Assembly (NCBI RefSeq): GCF_022763245.1
Contig: NZ_JALEGV010000020.1
Location: 1-54,729, forward strand
DNA: 54,729 nucleotides
Reading direction: 5' to 3'
DNA from: Oricola sp.
Lineage (GTDB): Bacteria > Pseudomonadota > Alphaproteobacteria > Rhizobiales > Rhizobiaceae
The translations under genes were made by a program, and so were the position numbers. Shown in pieces: positions 47,843 to 54,729 of the stretch. The notes beneath the pieces were generated by a model. That model ran no database searches. It was not told the DNA's origin and saw only the letters and a list, made by a program, of their open reading frames with translations. Numbering within the stretch: the first letter of the stretch is position 1; every line of letters starts with the position of its first letter.

Positions 47843-48877
47843 ATGTGGTTCGGAACCCGGCCGCTGGACGGAACTGACGCCCTCGTCGGCTCCATTCTGG
47901 CCCATTCGCTTCTGCTGGCGCCGGGGCGCAAGCTGCGCAAGGGGCACGCCCTAACCAGCGGCGACCTGTCGGCGATGCGGTCGGCGGGTGTTGAGGCGAT
48001 CACCGTCGCCGTGCCCGAAGCCGGCGACATTCTGGAGGACGAAGCGGCTGGCCGGATCGCGGACGTTTTCGCGCTCGACGGGTTTCGCCGGGAGGACGTC
48101 GGTACCGGTCGCGTCAATTTTCACGCGGAGGCCGACGGCGTTCTCGTCGTCGCGCCGGACCGGATCGACGCGCTCAACCGGATCGATCCTGCGATCACGC
48201 TCGCGACGCTGCCGAACCATGCACATGTGCGCTCCGGTCAGATGGTCGCCACCGTGAAGATCATTCCCTTCGCCGTGGCGGGTTCGCTCGTGGAAACAGC
48301 CGTCGCCGAGGTGCGCCAACCGGCGACCATCGCGGTCCGGCCTTTCAGAGCCGGGCTCAAGGTCGCAGTGGTGCAGACACGGGTGAAGGGGACGAAGGCT
48401 TCGGTCCTGGACAAGACCTGCCGCGTGACTGAGGCTCGGTTGACTGCGTTGAGCGCCACGCTGGCAAGCGAAAGCCGCACGGACCATGTCGCGGACGACC
48501 TTTCGGCCGAGATCGCGGCACGGATCGCGGAGGCCGACATGGTGCTTGTGTTCGGCGCGTCCGCCGTGACGGATCGGCGCGATGTCGTGCCGCAGGCGAT
48601 CGAGAAGGCCGGTGGCTCGATTCTGCATGTCGGTATGCCTGTCGATCCGGGCAATCTGCTGGTTCTCGGAGAGATCGACGGCAAGCCTGTGATCGGCGCG
48701 CCAGGATGTGCGCGCAGCCCGAAGGAGAACGGGTTCGACTGGGTGCTGCAGCGGCTCTGCGCGGGCATCGCCGTTACCGGCGAGGACATCGTCGCGATGG
48801 GCGTCGGTGGTTTGCTGACCGAGATTCCGGTGCGGCCACACCCACGCGAGACTGCCAGACCGGTGGATCGTAAATGA
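47843..48877 (+). CDS. Molybdopterin-binding protein (MoeA/MogA-like domain)
   Basis: 344 residues. The first ~170 residues resemble a MoeA-like lead-in (DALVGSILAHSLLLAPGRKLRKGHALTSGDL), and the second half a MoCF-type molybdopterin-binding domain: LKVAVVQTRVKGTK near 170, then ADMVLVFGASAVTDRRDVVPQAIEKAGGSILHVGMPVDPGNLLVLGEIDGKPVIGAPGCARSPKENGFDWVL. In many rhizobia this domain is joined to a nucleotidyltransferase domain in one protein of about 530 residues. Here it ends with a stop whose last bases overlap the ATG of a separate transferase gene (ATGA). Confidence 0.88.
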   Translation: MWFGTRPLDGTDALVGSILAHSLLLAPGRKLRKGHALTSGDLSAMRSAGVEAITVAVPEAGDILEDEAAGRIADVFALDGFRREDVGTGRVNFHAEADGVLVVAPDRIDALNRIDPAITLATLPNHAHVRSGQMVATVKIIPFAVAGSLVETAVAEVRQPATIAVRPFRAGLKVAVVQTRVKGTKASVLDKTCRVTEARLTALSATLASESRTDHVADDLSAEIAARIAEADMVLVFGASAVTDRRDVVPQAIEKAGGSILHVGMPVDPGNLLVLGEIDGKPVIGAPGCARSPKENGFDWVLQRLCAGIAVTGEDIVAMGVGGLLTEIPVRPHPRETARPVDRK

Positions 48878-49506
48878 CTGCGGATTTGCGGCGCCCGGAC
48901 GCCGTAGCCGCGGTCGTGCTTGCTGCGGGCAGGTCGACGCGCATGGGCGCGGAGAACAAGCTGCTGCTGGAGATCGAGCCGGGCGTGCCCGTCATTCGTC
49001 GGACGGTGGAGCTGGCGCTTGATTGCAGCCTCGATACCGTCTTCGTCGTGACCGGGCATGAGGCCGAACACGTGTGTCGGGCGCTGGAAGGGTTGCCGTG
49101 CCGCTTCGTGCACAATCCGGACTATGCGAACGGGCTTTCGGGATCGGTTCGCGCCGGATTTCGCCAGGCCGTGGGAGAGGGCGCCTCAGGTGTTCTCGTC
49201 ATGCTCGGCGACATGCCGTCCTTACCGAAAGAGGCGATCGCAGCGGTGCTTGAGGCGGCGGTTGCCGATCCCGACCGCGCCGTGCAGGCCACGCATGCGG
49301 GAAAACCCGCCCATCCGATCTGGCTTCCGGCGCGGCTTGTCATATTGGCTGACCGGCTTGAGGGTGATCGTGGCCTGCGGGGCCTGATTGCTGAGAGTGA
49401 CGAGCCGATGCTGGACGTCGAGGTGGAGGTCGCGGCCACCGACGACATCGACACGCCGCAGGATTTCGCCCGGGCGCTGGAGCGATCATCCGCCGCGCGT
49501 GGTTGA
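48874..49506 (+). CDS. MocA-like molybdenum cofactor nucleotidyltransferase
   Basis: 210 residues with a MobA/MocA fold: VAAVVLAAGRSTRMGAENKLLLEI near 9-32 (nucleotide-binding loop), VIRRTVELALDCSLDTVFVVTGHEA, and VLVMLGDMPSLPKEAIAAVLE near 109-129 with the metal-binding Asp in GDMP. It should attach CMP (or another nucleotide) to molybdopterin, making the dinucleotide form used by xanthine-dehydrogenase family enzymes. It overlaps the molybdopterin-binding gene by four bases. The two parts probably still act as one unit. This is the last gene of the Mo maturation cassette. Confidence 0.9.
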   Translation: MTADLRRPDAVAAVVLAAGRSTRMGAENKLLLEIEPGVPVIRRTVELALDCSLDTVFVVTGHEAEHVCRALEGLPCRFVHNPDYANGLSGSVRAGFRQAVGEGASGVLVMLGDMPSLPKEAIAAVLEAAVADPDRAVQATHAGKPAHPIWLPARLVILADRLEGDRGLRGLIAESDEPMLDVEVEVAATDDIDTPQDFARALERSSAARG

Positions 49507-49538
49507 ACACGATCCCGAATCGACATTAGGCTGGTTGC

Positions 49539-50465
49539 ATGGTCCAGGTGCGGATTTCAGTCGAAGACAGGTATGCGGTCCGAGGGGGGCAGTTTCGCTT
49601 CCTGTTCGTGCTGTGGGCGGTGATGGCGTGCCTTCTGGCAACCGCGCCGGCTTCGGCGTTCCAGCTCGATCCGTTCAAGGATCGCCTGTTTTCTTATCCC
49701 GGCATTATCGAGCGCCGTGACGACGGCGCCTATCTCGTCGTCGATTATCGTGAGCTGCGCGACATCAACAAGCGCGACAGCGTCCCCGAGCGCCGCGTCA
49801 ATCGCCGCTATGTCGATCTCATGCCCCGCCGGCGCCAGACCGAGCAGACCTTTCCCACGCAAGCGGGCGAGATCGACTATTTCGTCGTCGGCAATCCGGT
49901 CAATGCGCGCATCGTCACCGTCTATGTTCACGGGCGTGGCGGAGACCGCAAGCAGGGCGTCAACGACTTCTCATTTGGCGGCAATTTCAATCGCATCAAG
50001 AACCTGATGGTGCGCAACAGCGGCGTCTACATCACGCCAGACGGCGGCCAGTTGGACGATCATGCGGCTGCCCGGATCCGCTACCTGCTGGACGCCGTTC
50101 TCAAGCAGGTGCCGAACGGCCGGCTGGTGCTCGCCTGTGGGTCTGCTGGCGGGTCGGTCTGTCACGCGCTGGCGCAGAACGAGGCGATCGCCTCGCGCAT
50201 GGCCGGGATTGCCCTTCTCGGGTCTTTCGGCGCTGACAACTTCGTCGGTTCGGCCGCCTGGCGACACCGTGTTCCGGTTTTCCTCGGGCACGGCAGCGCG
50301 GATTCGGTCATTCCGATCGGCAACGTCGAGGCGTTCTACCGGCGCTTGCGCGAGACGTCCGGCTATCCCGTGCGCATGGTGCGCTTCGAGACTGGCGGCC
50401 ACGGCACGCCGATCCGGATGACCGACTGGCGTGACATGATCAACTGGATGCTGGCCGCGTCATAG
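49539..50465 (+). CDS. Exported alpha/beta hydrolase-like protein
   Basis: 308 residues. A membrane-spanning signal is seen at about 19-41 (FRFLFVLWAVMACLLATAPASAF). The mature part has an alpha/beta hydrolase look: IVTVYVHGRGGDRKQGVNDF (oxyanion region), RLVLACGSAGGSVCHALA with Ser in the nucleophile elbow G-S-A-G-G, VPVFLGHGSADSVIPIGN with the acid residue, and VRMVRFETGGHGTPI with the His. It is expected in the periplasm or attached to the membrane. Substrate unknown. It lies 32 bases after the Mo cassette on the same strand but probably has another role. Confidence 0.82.
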   Translation: MVQVRISVEDRYAVRGGQFRFLFVLWAVMACLLATAPASAFQLDPFKDRLFSYPGIIERRDDGAYLVVDYRELRDINKRDSVPERRVNRRYVDLMPRRRQTEQTFPTQAGEIDYFVVGNPVNARIVTVYVHGRGGDRKQGVNDFSFGGNFNRIKNLMVRNSGVYITPDGGQLDDHAAARIRYLLDAVLKQVPNGRLVLACGSAGGSVCHALAQNEAIASRMAGIALLGSFGADNFVGSAAWRHRVPVFLGHGSADSVIPIGNVEAFYRRLRETSGYPVRMVRFETGGHGTPIRMTDWRDMINWMLAAS

Positions 50466-50557
50466 ACGCGTCTCGGGCGACGGAAATCGTGCGTATCGCA
50501 CAGGGTCGCAAGTCCCCGTGGAACGCAATCTATTCGACACATCTTTGAAGAAAGCTG

Positions 50558-50633
50558 TGGCACGCCCAACGGGACTCGAACCCGTGTTTCCGCCGTGAAA
50601 GGGCGGCGTCCTAGACCGCTAGACGATGGGCGC
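50558..50633 (-). tRNA. tRNA-Glu (TTC)
   Basis: A full cloverleaf on the minus strand: acceptor GCGCCCA pairs with TGGGCGT (with a G-U at the end), D arm GTCT...GGAC, anticodon stem CCGCC / GGCGG with loop CTTTCAC giving anticodon TTC, T arm ACGGG-TTCGAGT-CCCGT, encoded CCA. It is 76 bases long. A sigma-70-like promoter lies upstream. Confidence 0.96.
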
Positions 50634-50648
50634 GGATCAGGTTCCGGG

Positions 50649-50677
50649 TCTATAGAAATATTCTCCGCCGACCGCAA
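50649..50677 (-). promoter_or_regulatory. Promoter of tRNA-Glu gene
   Basis: In the minus sense TTGCGG (50677-50672), 17 bases, TATAGA (50654-50649), with transcription likely to start about eight bases before the tRNA. This promoter fills part of the gap 50634-50814, in which I see no protein gene. Confidence 0.6.
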
Positions 50678-50814
50678 GCCCGTTTACCGCGCCTTGTCAT
50701 GTTTTTTTCAACGGGATGGAGAAAGCGTCGGGTTGGGCGCTTTTCGAGGGCGTGCATGACCGCCGCCGGAGCGCAGCGGAATTCTGGACGTCAAGAAGAA
50801 TCAAGAGTTTGCCG

Positions 50815-51864
50815 CTATTTCTTGCGACGGCAGCGCCAGTTCCAGTCGCGCGCCGGGCCGATGTCGATATGCACCGACTCGGTGTGGCAATAGGTGCCGA
50901 CGCCGCCGCGTCCCGGCATGGAGCGCAGATAGGAGGCAAGCTCCCATTTGCTGACCCCTTCGATCTGGATATCGGCGGCCGAACAATACATGTGCAGCGA
51001 GTTTTCCGAGCCGCTCGCCTTCTTGTTGCGCGTCGGATTGCGGTAGCCGGAAGTCACGACCACGTCGCGACCGTAGTGACGTTCGATCTTGTTGAGCACC
51101 TTCACCAGAGCCGGTTTGAGGCAATTGACGTCGACGCCGCTGTTCTGCACGCGCAGTCCGTTCGGAGCGAGGCGGGCAAGCCCCGCAGCGGAGGCCACCC
51201 GGACCGGTTCATTGCTGCTCGGCGCCGTGTCTTCAGATGATGACTTCAGTCCGAGGACGCGGTCGCGATCCACTCCGGGCAGGCTCGACAGGTTTGCAGA
51301 GGCGATCGTCGCCCGTGCCGCAGTCGTGTCGTTTGTCGTCGGTGCACTCCAGGCTTCGGCCTGGGCGCTTTCCTGCGGCAGCGGCGCCGGCGGAACCAGC
51401 GCCGTCCGTGCTCCGCCCGAGGACGGCTTGTGGGAGAACATTGCGAGAAGGCCACTCGTCCGTTTCGCGATGCCTGCAAGCGGCTGCGCGGGGGCGGGTG
51501 CCGGTGTCGGGGCGGAACCGACCGCGGCATAGATCCGCGCGGTTGCCGGATCAACCGGTTCAGCGACATCGTTCGCCGGGGTCGGGGCGCTCATTGAAGC
51601 GCTGGCTTGAACCGATGCATCGGCGCTATCGGCAAACGGGTTTGAAGCGCCAGCGGATGCCGGCTCGCTTCCAGCCATCGCGGTGATCGCTTCAGCGGGT
51701 GCCGCCGGGGCGGCGTAGCCAAATCCCTGCTCGGTAGGAGCGGGATAGATCGATGCCGTTTCCAGCGCCGAGACCATGCAACCGCTGAGGCTCGTCGCAG
51801 CCGCGAGAAGTGCGAGCCACTTTGTGCACCGGGCCGCATGCCCGTTCGCGAAGATGCCTGTCAC
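50815..51864 (-). CDS. YcbK-like (peptidase M15A/DUF882) lipoprotein
   Basis: 349 residues. A lipoprotein signal ends in SLSGC (Cys29). A long linker rich in Ala, Pro, Ser (about 35-225) is followed by a C-terminal M15-type domain: LKPALVKVLNKIERHYGRDVVVTSGYRNPTRNKK, then SGSENSLHMYCSAADIQIEGVSKWELASYLRS and GGVGTYCHTESVHIDIGPARDWNW. His in SLH, Asp in AADI and His in VHIDIG are the usual zinc ligands; a Cys stands where many M15 proteins have Gly. It may trim peptidoglycan peptides. The start is GTG at 51864 after AAGGCGGGACA, since the frame start at 51942 would hide the lipoprotein signal. Confidence 0.85.
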   Translation of the reverse strand: MTGIFANGHAARCTKWLALLAAATSLSGCMVSALETASIYPAPTEQGFGYAAPAAPAEAITAMAGSEPASAGASNPFADSADASVQASASMSAPTPANDVAEPVDPATARIYAAVGSAPTPAPAPAQPLAGIAKRTSGLLAMFSHKPSSGGARTALVPPAPLPQESAQAEAWSAPTTNDTTAARATIASANLSSLPGVDRDRVLGLKSSSEDTAPSSNEPVRVASAAGLARLAPNGLRVQNSGVDVNCLKPALVKVLNKIERHYGRDVVVTSGYRNPTRNKKASGSENSLHMYCSAADIQIEGVSKWELASYLRSMPGRGGVGTYCHTESVHIDIGPARDWNWRCRRKK

Positions 51865-52032
51865 TGTCCCGCCTTTATCCCCAACTTCGTGCAATTTTAG
51901 CCTAATTGAACTTGACCAGGTAAACGAAAAGCTACCAGACAATTGCCTGATTCGACAAATGCACGACGTTTTCCCCAGCGCCGCTAGGGCGCAAATGGGG
52001 CTAAATGATGATTCGGCCGGGGCGTCCGATGC

Positions 52033-52473
52033 TTACCAGGAGCCGGTGTTCTCCATCGATGCCCAGGGTTCTGCCTTCGGCAACGGGTCGCCTTTTTGCA
52101 GAAGCTCGATCGAAATGCCGTCCGGAGATCGCACGAAGGCCATGTTGCCGTCGCGGGGCGGCCGATTGATCACGACGCCGGCATCGGCAAGCCGCTGGCA
52201 TGTTTCGTAGATGTCGTCGACCGCATAGGCGAGGTGCCCGAAATTGCGGCCGCCCTGATAGTCCTCGGGGTCCCAGTTGAAGGTCAGTTCGACCGTCGGC
52301 GCACCGCCGGCTTCCGCTGCCTCCTTGTCGTCGGGCGCGGCAAGAAAGATTAGCGTGAAGCGGCCGGCCTCGTTGTCGATCCGGCGGACCTCGGTCAGCC
52401 CGAGCTTGTTGCAATAGAAATCCAGCGACTCGTCGATGTCGCGGACGCGGACCATGGTGTGCAAATAGCGCAT
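52033..52473 (-). CDS. gloA: Lactoylglutathione lyase (glyoxalase I)
   Basis: 146 residues, one glyoxalase domain. MRYLHTMVRVRDIDESLDFYCNKLGLTEVRR at the start carries the first metal His (His5); the Glu in VELTFNWD, His in NFGHLAYAVDD and Glu in GISIELLQKG complete the four ligands. It turns the hemithioacetal of methylglyoxal and glutathione into S-lactoylglutathione. It is divergent from the cold-shock gene. Confidence 0.95.
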   Translation of the reverse strand: MRYLHTMVRVRDIDESLDFYCNKLGLTEVRRIDNEAGRFTLIFLAAPDDKEAAEAGGAPTVELTFNWDPEDYQGGRNFGHLAYAVDDIYETCQRLADAGVVINRPPRDGNMAFVRSPDGISIELLQKGDPLPKAEPWASMENTGSW

Positions 52474-52616
52474 GTCGGTTCTCCCATTCGCGGGCCTTTT
52501 AGACCGTCGTGGCGCCGAGGCAAAGTACCGGCGTCTCCTTGTCGGCAGCAGGGCATGGGGTTCCCTGATGACATCTCGATTTTCCGCAAGGATATGTGAA
52601 AAACAAAGTTTGTGCC

Positions 52617-52652
52617 TTGTGGTCTTCGGATGTGCCGATGCTATCCTCCGAA
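52617..52652 (+). promoter_or_regulatory. Candidate promoter and stem-loop before cold-shock gene
   Basis: TTGTGG (52617-52622), 17 bases, GCTATC (52640-52645) is a moderate promoter match. TTCGGA (52625-52630) faces TCCGAA (52647-52652). Both are by eye only. Confidence 0.35.
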
Positions 52653-52692
52653 AAGAGAATCACCAAAGCAAACCGGGACTCAAGTGCGGCAG

Positions 52693-53271
52693 ATGGGGGA
52701 CAAGCGAGATATAGCGGTCGGTCAGGAACGCGCCGCTGCCCGTGCCGATGACACGGAGGTGTTCGAGGTTTCCGGCTCGATCAAGTGGTTCGACGTGGCG
52801 AAGGGGTTCGGCTTCGTCGTGCCCGACGAAAGCGCTCTGGGCGACGTGATGCTGCACGTGACCTGCCTGCGCCGCGACGGCTATCAGACAGCGCTCGAGG
52901 GCGCCCGAATCATCTGCCAGGCGCGCCGGGGCGAACGGGGGCTGCAGGCCTTTCATGTCGTCTCCATGGACAATTCCACGGCGGTGCATCCCGGTGAGAC
53001 CGAACAGAAGACCCATGTCCACGTCACGCCGACCAGCGGATTGGAGCGGGTGATCGTGAAGTGGTTCAATCGTACCAAGGGTTTCGGCTTCGTGACCCGC
53101 GGCGAGGGGACAGAAGACATCTTCGTCCACATGGAAACTCTGCGGCGTTTCGGGTTGACGGAACTGCGTGCCGGCCAGGTTGTCATCGTTCGCTTCGGCG
53201 ATGGTGACAAGGGGCTGATGGCCGCCGAAATCTATCCCGATCTCGGCACACAAATGCCATCATCGCATTGA
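52693..53271 (+). CDS. Double cold-shock-domain protein
   Basis: 192 residues with two cold-shock domains. The first (about 26-95) has [20 protein letters not shown], an RNP1-like motif, with [11 protein letters not shown]; the second (about 120-185) has [33 protein letters not shown]. The linker contains [13 protein letters not shown]. Two-domain proteins of this kind are usual in alphaproteobacteria and act as RNA chaperones, some in stationary phase or stress. ATG at 52693 lacks a strong site; the in-frame GTG at 52684 has GGGAC before it and may be the true start. A DUF192 gene follows closely. Confidence 0.93.
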   Translation: MGDKRDIAVGQERAAARADDTEVFEVSGSIKWFDVAKGFGFVVPDESALGDVMLHVTCLRRDGYQTALEGARIICQARRGERGLQAFHVVSMDNSTAVHPGETEQKTHVHVTPTSGLERVIVKWFNRTKGFGFVTRGEGTEDIFVHMETLRRFGLTELRAGQVVIVRFGDGDKGLMAAEIYPDLGTQMPSSH

Positions 53272-53300
53272 CAGTGTTCGCCGTTCCCGAGGCGAAATTC

Positions 53301-53816
53301 ATGAACCGATCCAGACATTTTTCCCGTGCTCTTCTTGTCGCGTGTGCGCTCGTCGCGACCGTTCCGGCGTTCGAAACGTCGACAGCGCAGGAGGCTGCCG
53401 TGCAGGCTCCGATGCTGCTGCCGGTGGACGAGGCAGCGTTGACGATCCAGCGCGGCGACGTGGAAATCGCGCGTTTCGCAGTCGAGATCGCGGACGACGC
53501 GACAGAGCGGTCGCGTGGGTTGATGTTCCGCACCGAGTTTCCAGGCAACCGGGCGATGCTTTTCGTGTTCGAACAAAGCCGGCCGGTATCCTTCTGGATG
53601 AAGAACACACCGCGTTCTCTCGATCTCCTTTTTGTCGCCGACGACGGCGAGCTGAAGACGATCGCGCGTGATGCGACGCCATTTTCGGTCGCGTCGATCC
53701 CCTCCGGGGTTCCGGTTCGCTATGTGGTCGAGATCAATGCGGGTCTGGCCAATCTGCTCGGGTTGCAACCTGGCGACCATGTCATTCATCCGAGGATTTC
53801 GGAACGCGGCGAATAG
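53301..53816 (+). CDS. DUF192 family exported protein
   Basis: 171 residues. Signal peptide at 1-30 (MNRSRHFSRALLVACALVATV, cut near TSTAQ). The DUF192 domain follows: VEIARFAVEIADDATERSRGLMFRTEFPGNRAMLFVFEQSRPVSFWMKNTPRSLDLLFV, then YVVEINAGLANLLGLQPGDHV. The family is periplasmic with a beta-rich fold and no clear function. Frame start 53268 overlaps the cold-shock gene; ATG at 53301 follows GAGGCG and starts the signal peptide. The cold-shock/DUF192 pair recurs in alphaproteobacteria, so shared transcription is likely. Confidence 0.92.
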   Translation: MNRSRHFSRALLVACALVATVPAFETSTAQEAAVQAPMLLPVDEAALTIQRGDVEIARFAVEIADDATERSRGLMFRTEFPGNRAMLFVFEQSRPVSFWMKNTPRSLDLLFVADDGELKTIARDATPFSVASIPSGVPVRYVVEINAGLANLLGLQPGDHVIHPRISERGE

Positions 53817-53883
53817 AGACAGTTGCCGCCGGTGGTCAGCCGTTGTATGCGGGTCGAGTCCGCGCATGTCCGCGGTCTGAGTT

Positions 53884-53960
<77 letters not shown>

Positions 53961-54015
53961 GTTCGGACTGTCGGACACCTGGTTCGAAGGCAACGCAGCA
54001 GAAAAGAGGCCGCCC

Positions 54016-54321
54016 GTGTCCGCCCGTATCTACAGTCCTTCCAAGACCGCCATGCAGTCCGGCAAGGCCAAGACCGGCCTTTGGCTGCTCGAGTTCGATC
54101 GCAATTCGCCGCGCACGGTCGAGCCGCTGATGGGTTACACGTCCTCCTCAGATCCTTTCGCGCAGGTGCGCCTGAGGTTTTCGAGTCGCGAAGATGCCAT
54201 CGCCTATGCCGAAAAGCACGGCATCGCCTATCGAATCGATGATCCGAAATCGGCGAAGAGACGCGTGATTTCCTATTCCGACAATTTCAAGTTCGACCGC
54301 AAGACGCCTTGGACGCACTAA
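54016..54321 (+). CDS. NDUFS4-like complex I accessory subunit
   Basis: 101 residues. SARIYSPSKTAMQSGKAKTGLWLLEF, then DPFAQVRLRFSSREDAIAYAEKHGIAYRI and the last SYSDNFKFDRKTPWTH match the ETC complex I subunit family, the counterpart of mitochondrial NDUFS4 (18 kDa/AQDQ). It helps assembly and stability of NADH:quinone oxidoreductase in alphaproteobacteria and is usually encoded away from the nuo operon. GTG at 54016 is chosen because AGAGG is seven bases before it; no ATG suits. It lies between two tRNA genes. Confidence 0.93.
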   Translation: MSARIYSPSKTAMQSGKAKTGLWLLEFDRNSPRTVEPLMGYTSSSDPFAQVRLRFSSREDAIAYAEKHGIAYRIDDPKSAKRRVISYSDNFKFDRKTPWTH

Positions 54322-54375
54322 CTGCGTCGATGGCGCTTGACCGCGTCATCCGTCACGGTCACAAGAGCCCGGAAC

Positions 54376-54452
54376 GGCCCCGTAGCTCAGCTGGATAGAG
54401 CACCGGCCTTCTAAGCCGATGGTCGCAGGTTCGAATCCTGCCGGGGTCGCCA
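54376..54452 (+). tRNA. tRNA-Arg (TCT)
   Basis: A 77-base cloverleaf: acceptor GGCCCCG with CGGGGTC, D arm GCTC / GAGC, anticodon loop CTTCTAA (anticodon TCT), T arm GCAGG-TTCGAAT-CCTGC, encoded CCA. The first pair of the anticodon stem is C-A, a mismatch; the other four pairs are good. Confidence 0.96.
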
Positions 54453-54549
54453 AACGACAACCAATCACGCGACGTTCGCCTCGTGACGTTCCGTCACCGA
54501 CGCTGTCGGCAGAGGTAGGGCCGCCCGCCGCGTCCATGGCGATTTGCGC

Positions 54550-54632
54550 TTGCGATTGGCGCCTTAAAGCCTTATGTCCCCGGCCCAAACATGGGCTCCC
54601 ATGTTCTGCCACCAAACAGACAGGATAGGTAA
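54550..54632 (+). promoter_or_regulatory. tuf promoter and leader
   Basis: Promoter TTGCGA (54550-54555), 17 bases, TATGTC (54573-54578). Just after it, GCCCA (54583-54587) can pair with TGGGC (54592-54596), or ATGGG with CCCAT in the following bases, so the leader starts with competing hairpins. A palindrome GTGACG / CGTCAC (54483-54488 with 54492-54497) farther upstream may end the tRNA-Arg transcript. Confidence 0.45.
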
Positions 54633-54729
54633 ATGGCTAAGGGTAAGTTTGAGCGCACGAAGCCGCATGTGAACATCGGCACGATTGGTCACGTTGACCA
54701 TGGCAAGACGTCGCTGACGGCAGCGATCA
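54633..54729 (+). CDS. tuf: Translation elongation factor Tu (partial, right edge)
   Basis: Only the first 32 codons are present. [32 protein letters not shown] is the invariant start, with the P-loop GHVDHGKT. It carries aminoacyl-tRNA to the ribosome. AGGAT stands before the ATG. A tuf gene next to tRNA genes suggests the copy that begins the secE-nusG-rplK region, but what follows lies outside the window. Confidence 0.97.
   Translation, partial: MAKGKFERTKPHVNIGTIGHVDHGKTSLTAAI

Noticed and set aside
54337-54348. TTGACCGCGTCA before tRNA-Arg as an FNR box
   Set aside because: The half-sites are spaced wrongly and the second half is not TCAA.

Overview
The window is high-GC DNA with short intergenic gaps and looks like chromosome of an alphaproteobacterium of the order Hyphomicrobiales (Rhizobiales). 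Supporting signs are a recA operator of the form GAAC-N7-GTAC, as described for Rhizobium etli; a BA14K-type exported protein; DUF1476 and DUF1127 genes; the pur cluster order purC-purS-purQ / purL-bolA-grxD; an NDUFS4-like complex I subunit; and mosaic palindromic repeats of the kind common in rhizobial intergenic DNA. The genus cannot be told from the sequence alone.

Layout. 1-1139 is the N-terminal part of a repeat-rich autotransporter-like surface protein cut by the left edge. 1.7-12.5 kb is a mixed accessory stretch: adenine deaminase, an AT-rich HNH nuclease gene that looks foreign, a DUF924 gene, a small exported protein, an HxlR regulator divergent from an FMN reductase, two repeat-filled gaps, a diheme cytochrome c peroxidase next to a Crp-type regulator, and a BA14K protein whose leader can hide its own ribosome-binding site. 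12.6-14.6 kb is the pseudouridine catabolism pair psuK-psuG. 14.8-25.4 kb is mostly core: recA, alaS, a DedA protein, icd, trmJ, murI, rpsD and ttcA. 25.5-41 kb carries the de novo purine genes purB, purC, purS, purQ and purL, together with bolA-grxD (Fe-S trafficking), an F1Fo-ATPase inhibitor zeta-type gene, a MocR-type regulator and several transport or hydrolase genes. 41-44.5 kb holds a membrane protein, a DUF2259 protein, a P1-family peptidase and a substrate-binding protein. 44.6-49.5 kb is a one-direction cassette for maturation of a molybdenum hydroxylase (MoxR/CoxD, CoxE, two XdhC-type proteins, a molybdopterin-binding protein, a MocA-like nucleotidyltransferase) with no Mo-enzyme structural gene beside it. 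The right end has an exported alpha/beta hydrolase, tRNA-Glu, an M15-like lipoprotein, glyoxalase I, a double cold-shock protein, a DUF192 protein, tRNA-Pro, a complex I accessory subunit, tRNA-Arg and the start of an EF-Tu gene.

Regulation that can be read directly: two FNR/FixK-type boxes (TTGAY-N4-RTCAA) at almost the same distance from their start codons, before the cytochrome c peroxidase gene and before an unknown small exported protein; a LexA-type operator inside the recA promoter; a stem-loop that pairs with the BA14K ribosome-binding site; a three-hairpin leader with a terminator-like element before rpsD; and large palindromes in the divergent promoters before mocR/DUF1127 and before the coxD-like gene.

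No CRISPR array, insertion sequence, prophage or rRNA gene was seen. I did not find a clearly new multi-gene system. The best leads are the putative FNR-linked exported protein, the orphan Mo-maturation cassette with its split molybdopterin/nucleotidyltransferase pair and promoter palindrome, the BA14K leader and the lone foreign HNH gene. All were read by eye; nothing was computed or searched.
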